NCBI GenBank assembly: GCA_026395475.1
Contig: JAPLYQ010000006.1
Coordinates: 1 to 16,776 of the forward strand
Direction: 5' to 3'
Source: Candidatus Roizmanbacteria bacterium
GTDB lineage: Bacteria; Patescibacteriota; Microgenomatia; UBA1406; GWC2-37-13
Length of the DNA stretch: 16,776 bases
Part shown: positions 6,284-14,585 of the stretch, in pieces
How the letters are laid out: each line of letters opens with the position of its first letter
Numbering within the stretch: the stretch's first letter is position 1
Notes under the pieces: generated by a model
What the model saw: the letters and a program-made list of their open reading frames with translations, nothing else
Told to the model about the DNA's origin: nothing
The model's database searches: none
Translations under genes and position numbers: made by a program

Positions 6284-7186
6284 ATGTCAATATATTCCCA
6301 GATCTCATCCAATAAGCAAAAGACGTTTTTAATCTTTGCTTTGTTTATTGTTCTCCTTTCTGGATTTTTTTATATCATTGGCGCCTATTATGGAGATGCA
6401 AATGGCTATTTAGTCTTGGGTCTTATTATTTCTTCGGTGTCTTCAGTATTTAGCTACTTTTTTTCTGACAAGCTCGTTCTTTTTTCGGTCGGGGCAGTGC
6501 CCGCTAACAAGGAAGAACATTTTAATTTCTACACTGCTGGGGAAAACATGGCGCTTGCCGCAGGAATTCCTATGCCAGCTCTTTATGTTATTCCAGAAGC
6601 AGCTCCCAATGCATTTGCAACGGGTCGTGATCCAAAACATGCAGTTGTATGTGCCACTCAGGGACTTCTTGACATGATGGACAGAGGAGAGCTAGAAGGA
6701 GTTGTGGCTCATGAATTGTCACACATCAAAAATTATGATATGTTAGTTATGACGGTAGTTACAGTCCTTGTTGGCACAGTCTCCCTTGTTGCAGACTGGA
6801 TATTGCGCAGTATGTGGTGGGGAAATAGGGGGAGTCGAGATGATAATAATAATGAAAACAGAAATCCTGTCCTGTTCGTCCTCTTGCTTGTTGCCCTTGT
6901 TATTGCCCCTCTTACCGCAACACTTATTCAACTTGCCATTTCTCGAAAACGAGAATATTTGGCTGATGCAGATGGAGCACTTCTTACTCGCCGCCCTGCA
7001 AGCCTTGCAAGTGCACTAACCAAAATTGGAGGATTCCCAACAAGCATGGAACATGCAACAACTGCAACTGCACATTTATTTATTAGTAATCCGTTTAAGA
7101 AAGGGAAAAAGGGAGATTGGTTTGTGAGTTTATTTAGTACACATCCACCGATTGAAGAAAGAATAAGATTATTGAGGGAAATGTAA
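6284..7186 (+). CDS. htpX: Protease HtpX (M48 zinc metallopeptidase)
   Basis: 300 residues, typical for HtpX. Two N-terminal membrane helices (about 14-35 and 40-60) precede the peptidase domain, which carries the zinc motif HELSH (143-147) and the third ligand glutamate in REYLADADGA (E224). Two more hydrophobic segments lie at about 153-176 and 195-219. FSTHPPIEERIRLL closes the chain, as usual in HtpX. The enzyme degrades misfolded membrane proteins from the cytoplasmic side. It lies 187 bp after lemA; a TAAACT -10-like box is 5 nt before the ATG. The structured element at 7198 begins 11 nt after its stop codon. Confidence 0.96.
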   Translation: MSIYSQISSNKQKTFLIFALFIVLLSGFFYIIGAYYGDANGYLVLGLIISSVSSVFSYFFSDKLVLFSVGAVPANKEEHFNFYTAGENMALAAGIPMPALYVIPEAAPNAFATGRDPKHAVVCATQGLLDMMDRGELEGVVAHELSHIKNYDMLVMTVVTVLVGTVSLVADWILRSMWWGNRGSRDDNNNENRNPVLFVLLLVALVIAPLTATLIQLAISRKREYLADADGALLTRRPASLASALTKIGGFPTSMEHATTATAHLFISNPFKKGKKGDWFVSLFSTHPPIEERIRLLREM

Positions 7187-7197
7187 TAGATTAAATC

Positions 7198-7314
7198 GAA
7201 ACTAGATTCCGTCAGAATCGAAACTTCCCGTCAGTGCTCAAAAGCTGCTATATGCCTGCTGGCTAGCACTTTTATGCGCGCTGTCGGGCCCCTTCAATTC
7301 TGCCACCTAGTTTC
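7198..7314 (+). other. Structured repeat element X, copy 1 (possible ncRNA or hairpin MITE)
   Basis: About 117 nt that fold into one long arm. P1 GAAACTAG/CTAGTTTC (7198-7205, 7307-7314). P2 CAGAATCGAA/TTCAATTCTG (7213-7222, 7293-7302). P3 CCCGTCAGTGC/GCGCTGTCGGG (7227-7237, 7278-7288) with one T-T mismatch. P4 AAAAG/CTTTT (7240-7244, 7269-7273). P5 TGCTA/TAGCA (7246-7250, 7264-7268) with loop TATGCCTGCTGGC. A second copy at 14586 has the same bulges and loop but different, compensated stem bases. Strand is given relative to the upstream genes and is an assumption. Confidence 0.75.
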
Positions 7315-7346
7315 ATAATGTACATATATTTCGATTTTCACTATTA

Positions 7347-7352
7347 TATAAT
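7347..7352 (+). promoter_or_regulatory. -10 box for the asparagine synthetase fusion gene
   Basis: Perfect TATAAT, 31 nt before ATG 7384. Of the genes here with a clear -10 box, this one has the longest predicted leader (about 25 nt). No Shine-Dalgarno is visible within it. Confidence 0.5.
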
Positions 7353-7383
7353 CAAACTAAATTTGTAAGAATATCGATCAACT

Positions 7384-9756
7384 ATGTGTGGCATCGCAGG
7401 AATACAGGGTACAAAAAACGATGAATTGCTAAAGGTATTTTCCAAAGAAATGGAACACAGGGGTCCCGATGGGGACGGGTTTTATTATGGAGATACGGTA
7501 AGCCTCATCAATCGTCGCCTGGCAATTATTGATATTAAGGGTGGCGACCAGCCTATCTACAACGAAGACAAATCAATTGTTGTTGTCTACAACGGAGAAA
7601 TGTACAACTACCGAGAGTTGCGCCTTGAACTTGAAAAAGCAGGCCATATTTTTTCAACCCACTCCGACACAGAAGTTATCGTGCACGGATACGAACAATG
7701 GGGAGACACCTGCTTTGACCGTTTCAACGGCATGTTTGGCATCGCGCTCTACGATATAAAAAAAGATAGACTTCTTCTTGCGCGAGATCATTTTGGCATA
7801 AAGCCCTTGTACTTTACTGTAACCGATGAAAATAAACCATTCGCATTTGCATCAGAAATAAAACCACTTCTTGCCAGTAACTTTGTTGCCGTTTCTCCCA
7901 ATGACAGAATCATTTATCGCTACCTGCGCTATCGCATTCACGATGATGGGCGGGAAACATTTTTCACTGGCATCAACCGCCTTCTTCCTGGAGAAATGAT
8001 GATTATTGAAAAAGGAAAACGAGAATTAAAGTCATATACAAAATTGCAAGAAGAACTGCTCACTCTTTCCAAAAAAGAACATAATACAGATCTGACTGAT
8101 AAAAACATTCAAGACTTTAAAGAGCTGCTTGTTGACAGTATTAGCCGCAGACTTATCTCAGAAGTCCCCGTTGGTACTTGTTTATCCGGTGGATTAGATT
8201 CATCAACCGTCGTTGCAGTGGTTAATCAGCTTCTTCTTAAAAAAGCAGGAGATTCAGCATCGGTTGGCAGTGTACAAAAAACATTCTCAGCCGTATTTCC
8301 TGGCAGTACTAACGATGAAGAGTCCTATATAGAAGCACTTCTTGAAACGTCCAAAAAAATACAAGATTTTAAAATTCATCCAGACTCAAAAACATTCCTT
8401 ACTGACCTCAAAACATTTGTCAGAACTCAAGAGGAGCCAACAATCAGCACAGGTCCCTATGCGCAGTACAAAGTCATGGAAAAGGTACACAAGGAGGTCG
8501 TTGTAGTGCTTGATGGACAGGGGAGTGATGAGATGATGGCGGGTTACCTTCCGTACTATTTTGTCTACCTGAAACAGCTCATGGCGAAGAAAGATTATAT
8601 GAACGTCTTGCAAGAAGTATTTACTGGCCGAGATGTCTTCATGAAGTTTCTTATGCAGAAACTGAGTACCAAAAAAACAATTAACACCAAAAAACTTCTG
8701 AATGCTGAGTTTGCTGACAAACAAAAAAAGGAAACATTCACAGTTGAAAATAATAATCTTAAAAAACGTCTTCTTCAAGATATTTTCTCAAATAGTCTTC
8801 AGTCGCTCCTTCGCTATGAAGATAAAAATGCTATGAAGTTTTCGGTAGAAGGACGAGTACCCTTTCTTGACTTTCGATTACTCAAATTTATTTTTAGTCT
8901 ATCCGATAAAGCTATCATTTGGAATGGATGGAATAAATATATTTTAAGAAAAGCCACAGAAGACATTCTTCCAAGCGTCATTAATAAAAGAAGAAATAAA
9001 ATTGGGTTCACAACCCCAGAACATGAATGGTTCCTCAAAGAACACAAGGCAATCCGAGAATACTTTACCAGTGAATCGTTTATCTCCAAGACTTATCTCA
9101 ATCAAGCAGAGCTCGTCATGGAGTTTGACGGTTATGTACGAGGCGAGACCGATGATATAACTAAACTTGTCACAGATACTTTAACAAAACTTACAGACAA
9201 AAAGGGAAAGTGGTTTATTGTTGTCACGGAAAAAATCGTAGCAACTGCACAGGGAAGAGCATATTTCATATGGGACATTCACCCCAGTTTTTTTGCTCAA
9301 TTTCTTTCACGATTTGTCTCACGAGTGCCTTATGGTATTGGCTTGGGTAGTCCGTGGACCATGCAACTAGCAATTCAAGAAGTGGGATTACCTAGAATAT
9401 TATGTGCGACAGTTGTCTCCATGCTGACTCGTCCTTTTGGTGTACGAGGCATGTTCTATCGTATCGCAGGGCGCAGTGCAGCGGGTATTGACGGTCCAAC
9501 AGAATATTCATTATATCCAGCAAATGTATCTGCAAAACTTCTCCCAAAAGATCCGCAGAAAGTATGCAATCTGTTAACTGACGCAGTTAACAAGGCTGAT
9601 TGCTTGGGTATAGTCATCATTGACGCAAATGATATTGGGAGAAATATTTTAGGGAATAGCACAGGAATCGATGATAAAATGGTAGCTGAAATTTTTGCAG
9701 ATAATCCAATGGGCCAGACAGATGAGCAAACTCCTCTTGCAATAGTATTTATTTAA
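7384..9756 (+). CDS. asnB: Glutamine-hydrolysing asparagine synthetase fused to an F420-0:glutamyl-ligase-like domain
   Basis: 790 residues against about 600-630 for AsnB. Residues 1-588 are an AsnB: Cys2 nucleophile (MCGIAGI), class-II amidotransferase motifs RGPDGDG, VYNGEMYNYREL, HSDTEVI and DHFGIKPLYF; then the PP-loop SGGLDSS (268-274), GQGSDEMMAGY and EGRVPFLD. It would make asparagine from aspartate, ATP and glutamine. The usual AsnB C-terminal tail (FWR-x-x-N-x-E-x-W type) is absent. From about 589 the chain becomes a CofE/F420_ligase-like domain (VVTEKIVATAQGR, PYGIGLGSPWTMQLAIQE, RPFGVRGMFY, GIDGPTEYSLYPANVSAKL, IIDANDIG, GQTDEQTP) lacking its N-terminal 15-20 residues. Residues 730-736 are encoded by a REP-like palindrome. 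Probably a deletion fusion of two adjacent genes; an assembly join is the alternative. Confidence 0.9.
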   Translation: MCGIAGIQGTKNDELLKVFSKEMEHRGPDGDGFYYGDTVSLINRRLAIIDIKGGDQPIYNEDKSIVVVYNGEMYNYRELRLELEKAGHIFSTHSDTEVIVHGYEQWGDTCFDRFNGMFGIALYDIKKDRLLLARDHFGIKPLYFTVTDENKPFAFASEIKPLLASNFVAVSPNDRIIYRYLRYRIHDDGRETFFTGINRLLPGEMMIIEKGKRELKSYTKLQEELLTLSKKEHNTDLTDKNIQDFKELLVDSISRRLISEVPVGTCLSGGLDSSTVVAVVNQLLLKKAGDSASVGSVQKTFSAVFPGSTNDEESYIEALLETSKKIQDFKIHPDSKTFLTDLKTFVRTQEEPTISTGPYAQYKVMEKVHKEVVVVLDGQGSDEMMAGYLPYYFVYLKQLMAKKDYMNVLQEVFTGRDVFMKFLMQKLSTKKTINTKKLLNAEFADKQKKETFTVENNNLKKRLLQDIFSNSLQSLLRYEDKNAMKFSVEGRVPFLDFRLLKFIFSLSDKAIIWNGWNKYILRKATEDILPSVINKRRNKIGFTTPEHEWFLKEHKAIREYFTSESFISKTYLNQAELVMEFDGYVRGETDDITKLVTDTLTKLTDKKGKWFIVVTEKIVATAQGRAYFIWDIHPSFFAQFLSRFVSRVPYGIGLGSPWTMQLAIQEVGLPRILCATVVSMLTRPFGVRGMFYRIAGRSAAGIDGPTEYSLYPANVSAKLLPKDPQKVCNLLTDAVNKADCLGIVIIDANDIGRNILGNSTGIDDKMVAEIFADNPMGQTDEQTPLAIVFI
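9571..9597. repeat. REP-like palindrome copy C inside the fusion gene
   Basis: The core CTGTTAACTGACGCAGTTAACA (split as CTGTTAACTG, ACG, CAGTTAACA) matches RAYT-flanking copies A and B exactly over TGTTAACTG-ACG-CAGTTAACA, in the same orientation. It is read in frame as LLTDAVN (residues 730-736) between the conserved AKLLPKDP and IIDANDIG blocks of the ligase-like domain. Confidence 0.85.
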
Positions 9757-9778
9757 ATTAAAAAACATTATTTTACCT

Positions 9779-11422
9779 ATGAAAATGGTTGACTACAAAA
9801 AGCTTGAAGTACAAGCAAAAGAGTTACGAGAGATGATTATTAAAAGAGCATCCACAAACAGTGGACATCTTGCTTCTCCACTTGGTGTAGTAGAACTTAC
9901 ACAGGCGCTACTGGCAGTGTATGACTTTAAACAGGACAAGATTGTATTTGACGTTGGGCACCAAGCACATGCCTATAAAATATTAACTGGAAGAAAAGAC
10001 AAATACTTTTCGATGAGTAAAATGGGCGGCATGCGTGCATACCCAGATATTCATGAGAGTGAGTATGACTTTTACGGTGTAGGACACACCTCAACCTCTA
10101 TTTCTGCAGCCTTGGGGTATTCTATTGGTCACCCAGAATATAAATCAATTGCAGTTGTGGGAGATGGATCCTTAACTGGTGGAGAGACATTTGAAGGATT
10201 AAACCATGCTGGAGACCTCAAAACTAATATTCTAGTTATCTACAATGATAACGGAATGTCACTTGTCGAAAACGTTGGAGCACTCCATGACAAAAAACGA
10301 GTCAAAGGATTTGCCGAAAGTTTGGGATTTGAGTATGTGGGAGTAATTGACGGACATGATACCAAGAAACTAGTTGAGACACTGAGCGACATAAAAGCAA
10401 AAAAACTTCCCGTATTTCTTCATGTGCAAACAGTAAAAGGAAGAGGTTATGAATTTGCAGAAAAAGATCCATCAACATTTCACTGGCCAGCACCATTTGT
10501 GATTGAAACAGGGAAACCTCGATTTACATCCACTGGCGATAGCTGGTTTGCACATAACGATAAAAAGGGAAAAGAATATATAAAGAAATATAAGAATGTG
10601 TATTTCACAACCCCTGCACTTGTTGGATGGGGACTTGGAGGAATTAAAAAAGAATATCCAAACAAAGTGATTGATACAGGGATTGATGAACAGCACTGTG
10701 TGACATTCTCTTCTGCATTGGCATTAAGTGGGAATAAAGTGTTATGTTACATCCCATCTACCTTTCTTGCCCGCGCATTTGACCAAGTGATTGACGTGGT
10801 TTTACAACGAATCCCAATGGTATTTGTCATCACATTCCCAGGGATTGCAGATAGCGGATATACACATCAAGGGATTTATACATTCCCTATGATAAACATG
10901 TTGCCAACAGCAACAATAATGCACCCATGTGGACTTGAAGAATATGATCGTATGTTGGATGAAGCATTGCTATCTAAAAAAACAGTATTTATCCAAAGTC
11001 CTGATGAGACTATTTCAGTAAAAGCATTTAAAGGGTCAATGACAGCAATAAAAAGTGGGAAAAAGCTGACAGTACTGCCACTGGGCAACATGATGCAAAA
11101 AGCAATAACCGTTGCAGATAAATTGGGAGATGTTGAAGTATTGTATGCACCAGTCATTAAACCATTTGATAGTGCAACACTTGCAAAACATGTTGCCAAA
11201 ACAAAGAAGCTTCTTATTTTGGAAGATGGATTTGTACGAGGTGGCATTGGAGAAGGCATTGTGAGAGACCTGCATGAACTTGGTGTGGTATTTGAATATG
11301 CACACATGGGAGTGAAAGATATATTCCCAGAACAAGGGTCTATGGATGACGTCTTGAATTATGTGGAAATGAGCGACAAACACATTTATGAGGTTGCAAA
11401 AAAATTAGCAAAACATGTATAA
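9779..11422 (+). CDS. dxs: DXS-like transketolase-family thiamine-diphosphate enzyme
   Basis: 547 residues. DXS-type motifs: SGHLASPLGVVELT (28-41), DVGHQAHAYKILTGR (58-72), GVGHTSTSISAALG (100-113), the ThDP motif from GDGSLTGG to NDN (128-158), SLVENVGAL, then a pyrimidine domain with SSALALSG, FVITFPGIADSGYTHQG and a transketolase C-domain (VLPLGNMMQKA, LILEDGFVRGGIGEGI). DXS joins pyruvate and glyceraldehyde 3-phosphate to 1-deoxyxylulose 5-phosphate for isoprenoids or vitamins. It is some 70-90 residues shorter than usual DXS (about 620-640), and no other MEP-pathway gene is here, so another transketolase-type activity is possible. Start ATG 9779; a CATTAT -10-like box is 7 nt upstream. 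Its stop codon lies inside the -10 box of gatC. Confidence 0.8.
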   Translation: MKMVDYKKLEVQAKELREMIIKRASTNSGHLASPLGVVELTQALLAVYDFKQDKIVFDVGHQAHAYKILTGRKDKYFSMSKMGGMRAYPDIHESEYDFYGVGHTSTSISAALGYSIGHPEYKSIAVVGDGSLTGGETFEGLNHAGDLKTNILVIYNDNGMSLVENVGALHDKKRVKGFAESLGFEYVGVIDGHDTKKLVETLSDIKAKKLPVFLHVQTVKGRGYEFAEKDPSTFHWPAPFVIETGKPRFTSTGDSWFAHNDKKGKEYIKKYKNVYFTTPALVGWGLGGIKKEYPNKVIDTGIDEQHCVTFSSALALSGNKVLCYIPSTFLARAFDQVIDVVLQRIPMVFVITFPGIADSGYTHQGIYTFPMINMLPTATIMHPCGLEEYDRMLDEALLSKKTVFIQSPDETISVKAFKGSMTAIKSGKKLTVLPLGNMMQKAITVADKLGDVEVLYAPVIKPFDSATLAKHVAKTKKLLILEDGFVRGGIGEGIVRDLHELGVVFEYAHMGVKDIFPEQGSMDDVLNYVEMSDKHIYEVAKKLAKHV

Positions 11423-11423
11423 T
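11418..11423 (+). promoter_or_regulatory. -10 box for gatC embedded in the dxs stop codon
   Basis: Perfect TATAAT formed by the last dxs codon and its TAA stop, 7 nt before gatC ATG 11431. Transcription would start at the ATG itself (leaderless). Confidence 0.5.
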
Positions 11424-11430
11424 TCTAGCC

Positions 11431-11733
11431 ATGAGTGACAAAATAAAACTATCAAAAGAAGAAGTTTTACATCTTGCAAAACTTGCAGGATTAACGCTTA
11501 CTGAAGCTGAAATAGAGAAAAATTCAGCTCAGCTTGCAGAAACCATTGACTACATACAGAATCTTGATGAGCTAAAAACAGACGGTGTAGCCCCAACCAA
11601 TTCGGTGGTGGACCTGTCAAACGTCACGTTTGAAGATGGGACAAAAAACACCCGAGGATTGACCCAGGTGGAGGCAACAGCAAATGGAAAAAATGTAAAA
11701 GAAAATGCGTTTGCAGTAGATAGAATGATGTAA
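11431..11733 (+). CDS. gatC: Aspartyl/glutamyl-tRNA amidotransferase subunit C
   Basis: 100 residues, normal GatC size. LSKEEVLHLAKLAGLTLTEAEIEKNSAQLAETIDYIQNLDELKTDGVAPTN is the full family pattern, followed by NVTFEDGTKN. GatC wraps around GatA and GatB and stabilises the heterotrimer that amidates Glu-tRNA(Gln) and Asp-tRNA(Asn). It is the first gene of gatC-gatA-gatB, 19 nt before gatA. No Shine-Dalgarno sequence precedes it; a TATAAT box 7 nt upstream suggests a leaderless mRNA. Confidence 0.95.
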   Translation: MSDKIKLSKEEVLHLAKLAGLTLTEAEIEKNSAQLAETIDYIQNLDELKTDGVAPTNSVVDLSNVTFEDGTKNTRGLTQVEATANGKNVKENAFAVDRMM

Positions 11734-11752
11734 TAATTTATTTAAAAATCTT

Positions 11753-13135
11753 ATGTTGCTTGGAAAAACAGTAAAAGAACTAAAGGAAATGATTGACAAA
11801 AAGGAAGTCACCGCTGAGGAAGTGTTTTCTTTTTTTCATGAACGAATTGAGAAATATAATAAAACCCTCAATGCTTATCTTACTGTGCAACAAAAAGGAA
11901 CAAATACTGCCCCCGGTGTTTTATCGGGAATTCCACTTGCTATAAAAGATAATTTTTGTACCACAGGAGTGCGAACAACTGCTTCTTCAAAAGTATTGGA
12001 TGACTTTATCCCACAATACGAATCAACTGTAACCGGACATTTAAAAGATGCCGGATACGAATTGTTGGGGAAAACAAACATGGATGCATGGGCACATGGA
12101 TCTTCAACTGAAACATCTGACTATGGAGCAACCAAAAATCCATGGGATATAACGCGAAGTCCTGGGGGTTCAAGTGGCGGAACTGCAGCTGCAGTGTCGG
12201 CATATTTGGCACCAGCGGGACTCGGGAGTGAAACAGCAGGGTCCATACGACAACCTGCATCATGGAGTGGTGTTGTAGGACTGAAGCCAACCTATGGACG
12301 TGTATCTCGATATGGAGTTATTGCCATGGGCTCATCTCTTGACTGTCCTGGACCAATAACATTATCAGTAGAAGATGCGGCAACTATTTTCCAAACTATT
12401 GCGGGCAATGACCCATTTGATGCAACAAGTTCACCACTGCCAACAGAAGATTATGTCAAAGGAATGAAAGAAAAAAAGACCTATACCATTGGTATTGCGG
12501 AGGAATATTTTGAAGGGTTAGATGATGACGTAAAAAAGGCACTCGACACTTCTATAAAAATATTTGAAAAGTTGGGATTTAAAACAAAAAAAGTATCGCT
12601 TCTTTCTCCACAGTATTCCATTTCCGTATATACCATTATTCAGAGAGCAGAAGTTTCTTCAAACCTTGCACGCTATGATGGTATACGATATGGCAACCCA
12701 AGAACTCACTTCGGGAGTGAAGCAAAGAGACGATCGATGCTGGGGACTTACACATTATCCTATGGATATTACGATGCGTTTTATAAAAAAGCACAGAAAG
12801 TAAGAACACTTATCATTAACGATTTTAAACGAGCCTTCAAGGAAGTCGATTTTATAATTGGCACCCCATCTCCTATAACCGCAATTAAGTTGGGCGACTT
12901 TGAAAAGTATCCATTCTTTGGAGAACTTATGGATAAATTTAACGAGCCAGGAGCAATGGCGGGGATCCCTGGAATCAATGTTCCTGTGGGACTTGACCGC
13001 AATGGACTACCAATTGGGATGCAGCTCATGGCAAATTATTTCCGAGAAACAGATTTGTTAAATGCAGCATATCAGTTTGAACAAGAAACTAATTTCATGG
13101 GTGTAATAAAGAAGGGTGTTACTAATTTAAAGTAA
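11753..13135 (+). CDS. gatA: Aspartyl/glutamyl-tRNA amidotransferase subunit A
   Basis: 460 residues, slightly short of the usual 475-490. Amidase-signature enzyme with the Ser-cisSer-Lys triad: K65 (IPLAIKDN), S140 (SPGGSSGG) and S164 (GSETAGSIRQPA). The 24-residue spacing of the serines matches known GatA enzymes. It releases ammonia from glutamine and passes it to GatB. Other conserved blocks: GLKPTYGRVSRYG, DCPGPIT, RRSMLGTY and the C-terminal FNEPGAMAGIPGINVPVG. A TATTTA -10-like box is 8 nt before the ATG. The gene is followed by a 117-bp spacer holding a palindromic repeat, then gatB. Confidence 0.97.
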   Translation: MLLGKTVKELKEMIDKKEVTAEEVFSFFHERIEKYNKTLNAYLTVQQKGTNTAPGVLSGIPLAIKDNFCTTGVRTTASSKVLDDFIPQYESTVTGHLKDAGYELLGKTNMDAWAHGSSTETSDYGATKNPWDITRSPGGSSGGTAAAVSAYLAPAGLGSETAGSIRQPASWSGVVGLKPTYGRVSRYGVIAMGSSLDCPGPITLSVEDAATIFQTIAGNDPFDATSSPLPTEDYVKGMKEKKTYTIGIAEEYFEGLDDDVKKALDTSIKIFEKLGFKTKKVSLLSPQYSISVYTIIQRAEVSSNLARYDGIRYGNPRTHFGSEAKRRSMLGTYTLSYGYYDAFYKKAQKVRTLIINDFKRAFKEVDFIIGTPSPITAIKLGDFEKYPFFGELMDKFNEPGAMAGIPGINVPVGLDRNGLPIGMQLMANYFRETDLLNAAYQFEQETNFMGVIKKGVTNLK

Positions 13136-13150
13136 ATACTTGTAAGTGTT

Positions 13151-13224
13151 TGTCATTTCGAGCGAAGTCGAGAAATCTCAATGAATGAGATCTCTCCATG
13201 CGCTAGCGCTTAGTCGAGATGACA
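13151..13224. repeat. Intergenic palindromic repeat between gatA and gatB
   Basis: Ends TGTCATTTCG and CGAGATGACA pair apart from one G-T. Inside are GCGAAGTCGAGA, the hairpin ATCTCA-ATGAA-TGAGAT (13175-13191) and the palindrome GCGCTAGCGC (13200-13209). This belongs to the widely dispersed GTCATTTCGAGC type and resembles the ends of the element at 6137. It splits the gat operon by 117 bp. Confidence 0.7.
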
Positions 13225-13252
13225 CTTGGAGAATTTAAAATTAAAAAATAAT

Positions 13253-14575
13253 ATGAAAGACTACAAACCTGTCATCGGACTTGAAATACACGTCGAACTA
13301 AAAACAAAATCAAAAATGTTTTGTCAGTGTAGCGCAGATTATTTTGGTGCAAAACCAAATATGCATGTATGCCCTGTGTGTATGGGAATGCCAGGTGCAC
13401 TGCCAGTGCCAAACAAAACCGCAATATTGTGGATGCAGACAATTGGGCGAGCACTCGGGTGCACACTCCCAAAACATTCTAAATTTGACAGAAAGCATTA
13501 TTCCTATCCTGACCTTCCAAAGGGTTATCAGATAAGTCAATATGATGAGCCATTTGCAGTGAAGGGAAAAGTGTTATTGAAAAATCCCTATTTAAAAGGT
13601 GGGGAAAAAGAGTTTCATATAACGAGAGTTCATATGGAAGAAGATACGGCAAAATTAATTCATCAGGGGAAAGATAGTTTGGTTGATTTCAACCGATCAA
13701 GTGTTCCTCTTGTTGAGATTGTAACGGAACCAGATTTTACCGATGCAGATGATGTAAAAGCATTTCTTGAAGAACTGCAGGTAATTGTCCGCTACCTTGG
13801 CGTGTCCGACGCTGACATGGAAAAAGGAAGTATGAGACTTGAGCCAAATATCTCCGTACGAAAACCAGGCGAAGTTGGATTGCCAAAATATAAAGTAGAG
13901 GTCAAAAATATTAACTCATTTCGATTTGTAAAAGCGGCAATTGAATTTGAAGTAAAACGACAGATTGAAATTTTGGAAAAGGGCGAACTTCCAAAACAAG
14001 AAACACGTGGGTATGATGATGTACATGGGGGCACTTATAGTCAGCGAAGTAAAGAAGAAGCACAGGACTATCGATACTTCCCAGAGCCTGACATCCCTCC
14101 ATTTGAATTTAGTGAAAAATATATTTCTGATGTAGAAAATTCGCTACCTGAGTTGCCATCAACATTGCTCACTCGATTTGTAAAAGAGTATGGAGTAAAA
14201 GAAATTGATGCCTATATTTTAACTCGAGATAAGAAGACTGCAGATTATTTTGAATCAATTGTATTGAACGACAAAATAAAAAAAGCAGGACAGGCAGTGG
14301 CAAACGTAATCATCAATAAAAAAATTGCAACAAGTTTACCAGCTGAGAAGTTCATTGAGGAATTTTTGAAACTTGGTAAACCGGTTGAGACAGACACAGC
14401 GCTTCTTGATACTGCAGTTACAACTGTACTCGGTGCGAATGAAAAAGCAGTTACTGAATATAAAAGCGGAAAGCAATCTGTCATTATGTTTTTGGTTGGG
14501 CAGGTAATGAAACAGATGAAAGGCAAGGCTGATGCGAGTGTGGTGAGGAAGACGTTGGAAGAGAAGATGAAGTAA
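13253..14575 (+). CDS. gatB: Aspartyl/glutamyl-tRNA amidotransferase subunit B
   Basis: 440 residues from ATG 13253 (MKDYKPVIGLEIHVEL, the canonical start); a TTG at 13226 would add nine residues outside the family pattern. GatB phosphorylates the misacylated tRNA and transamidates it with ammonia from GatA. Seen: CQC and CPVC cysteine pairs (C24, C26, C40, C43, a probable zinc site), SYPDLPKGYQISQYDEP, HMEEDTAKL, SVPLVEIVTEPDF, RLEPNISVR, YRYFPEPDIPP, and the C-terminal YqeY-like tail ending FLVGQVMKQMKGKADASVV. A little shorter than the usual 470-500 but with both domains. A TAAAAT box is 11 nt before the ATG. Structured element X copy 2 starts 10 nt after the stop. Confidence 0.97.
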   Translation: MKDYKPVIGLEIHVELKTKSKMFCQCSADYFGAKPNMHVCPVCMGMPGALPVPNKTAILWMQTIGRALGCTLPKHSKFDRKHYSYPDLPKGYQISQYDEPFAVKGKVLLKNPYLKGGEKEFHITRVHMEEDTAKLIHQGKDSLVDFNRSSVPLVEIVTEPDFTDADDVKAFLEELQVIVRYLGVSDADMEKGSMRLEPNISVRKPGEVGLPKYKVEVKNINSFRFVKAAIEFEVKRQIEILEKGELPKQETRGYDDVHGGTYSQRSKEEAQDYRYFPEPDIPPFEFSEKYISDVENSLPELPSTLLTRFVKEYGVKEIDAYILTRDKKTADYFESIVLNDKIKKAGQAVANVIINKKIATSLPAEKFIEEFLKLGKPVETDTALLDTAVTTVLGANEKAVTEYKSGKQSVIMFLVGQVMKQMKGKADASVVRKTLEEKMK

Positions 14576-14585
14576 ATATTTGTAG

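Noticed and set aside
8386..8778. Open frame on the minus strand within the asparagine synthetase gene
   Set aside because: It is a shadow of a strongly conserved coding region, with low-complexity Phe/Leu-rich sequence and no family match. The same holds for the other antisense frames under dxs, gatA, gatB and dnaE.
13226..13252. TTG start giving gatB nine extra residues
   Set aside because: Family members begin at the KDYKPVIGLEIHVEL block; ATG 13253 gives this directly.
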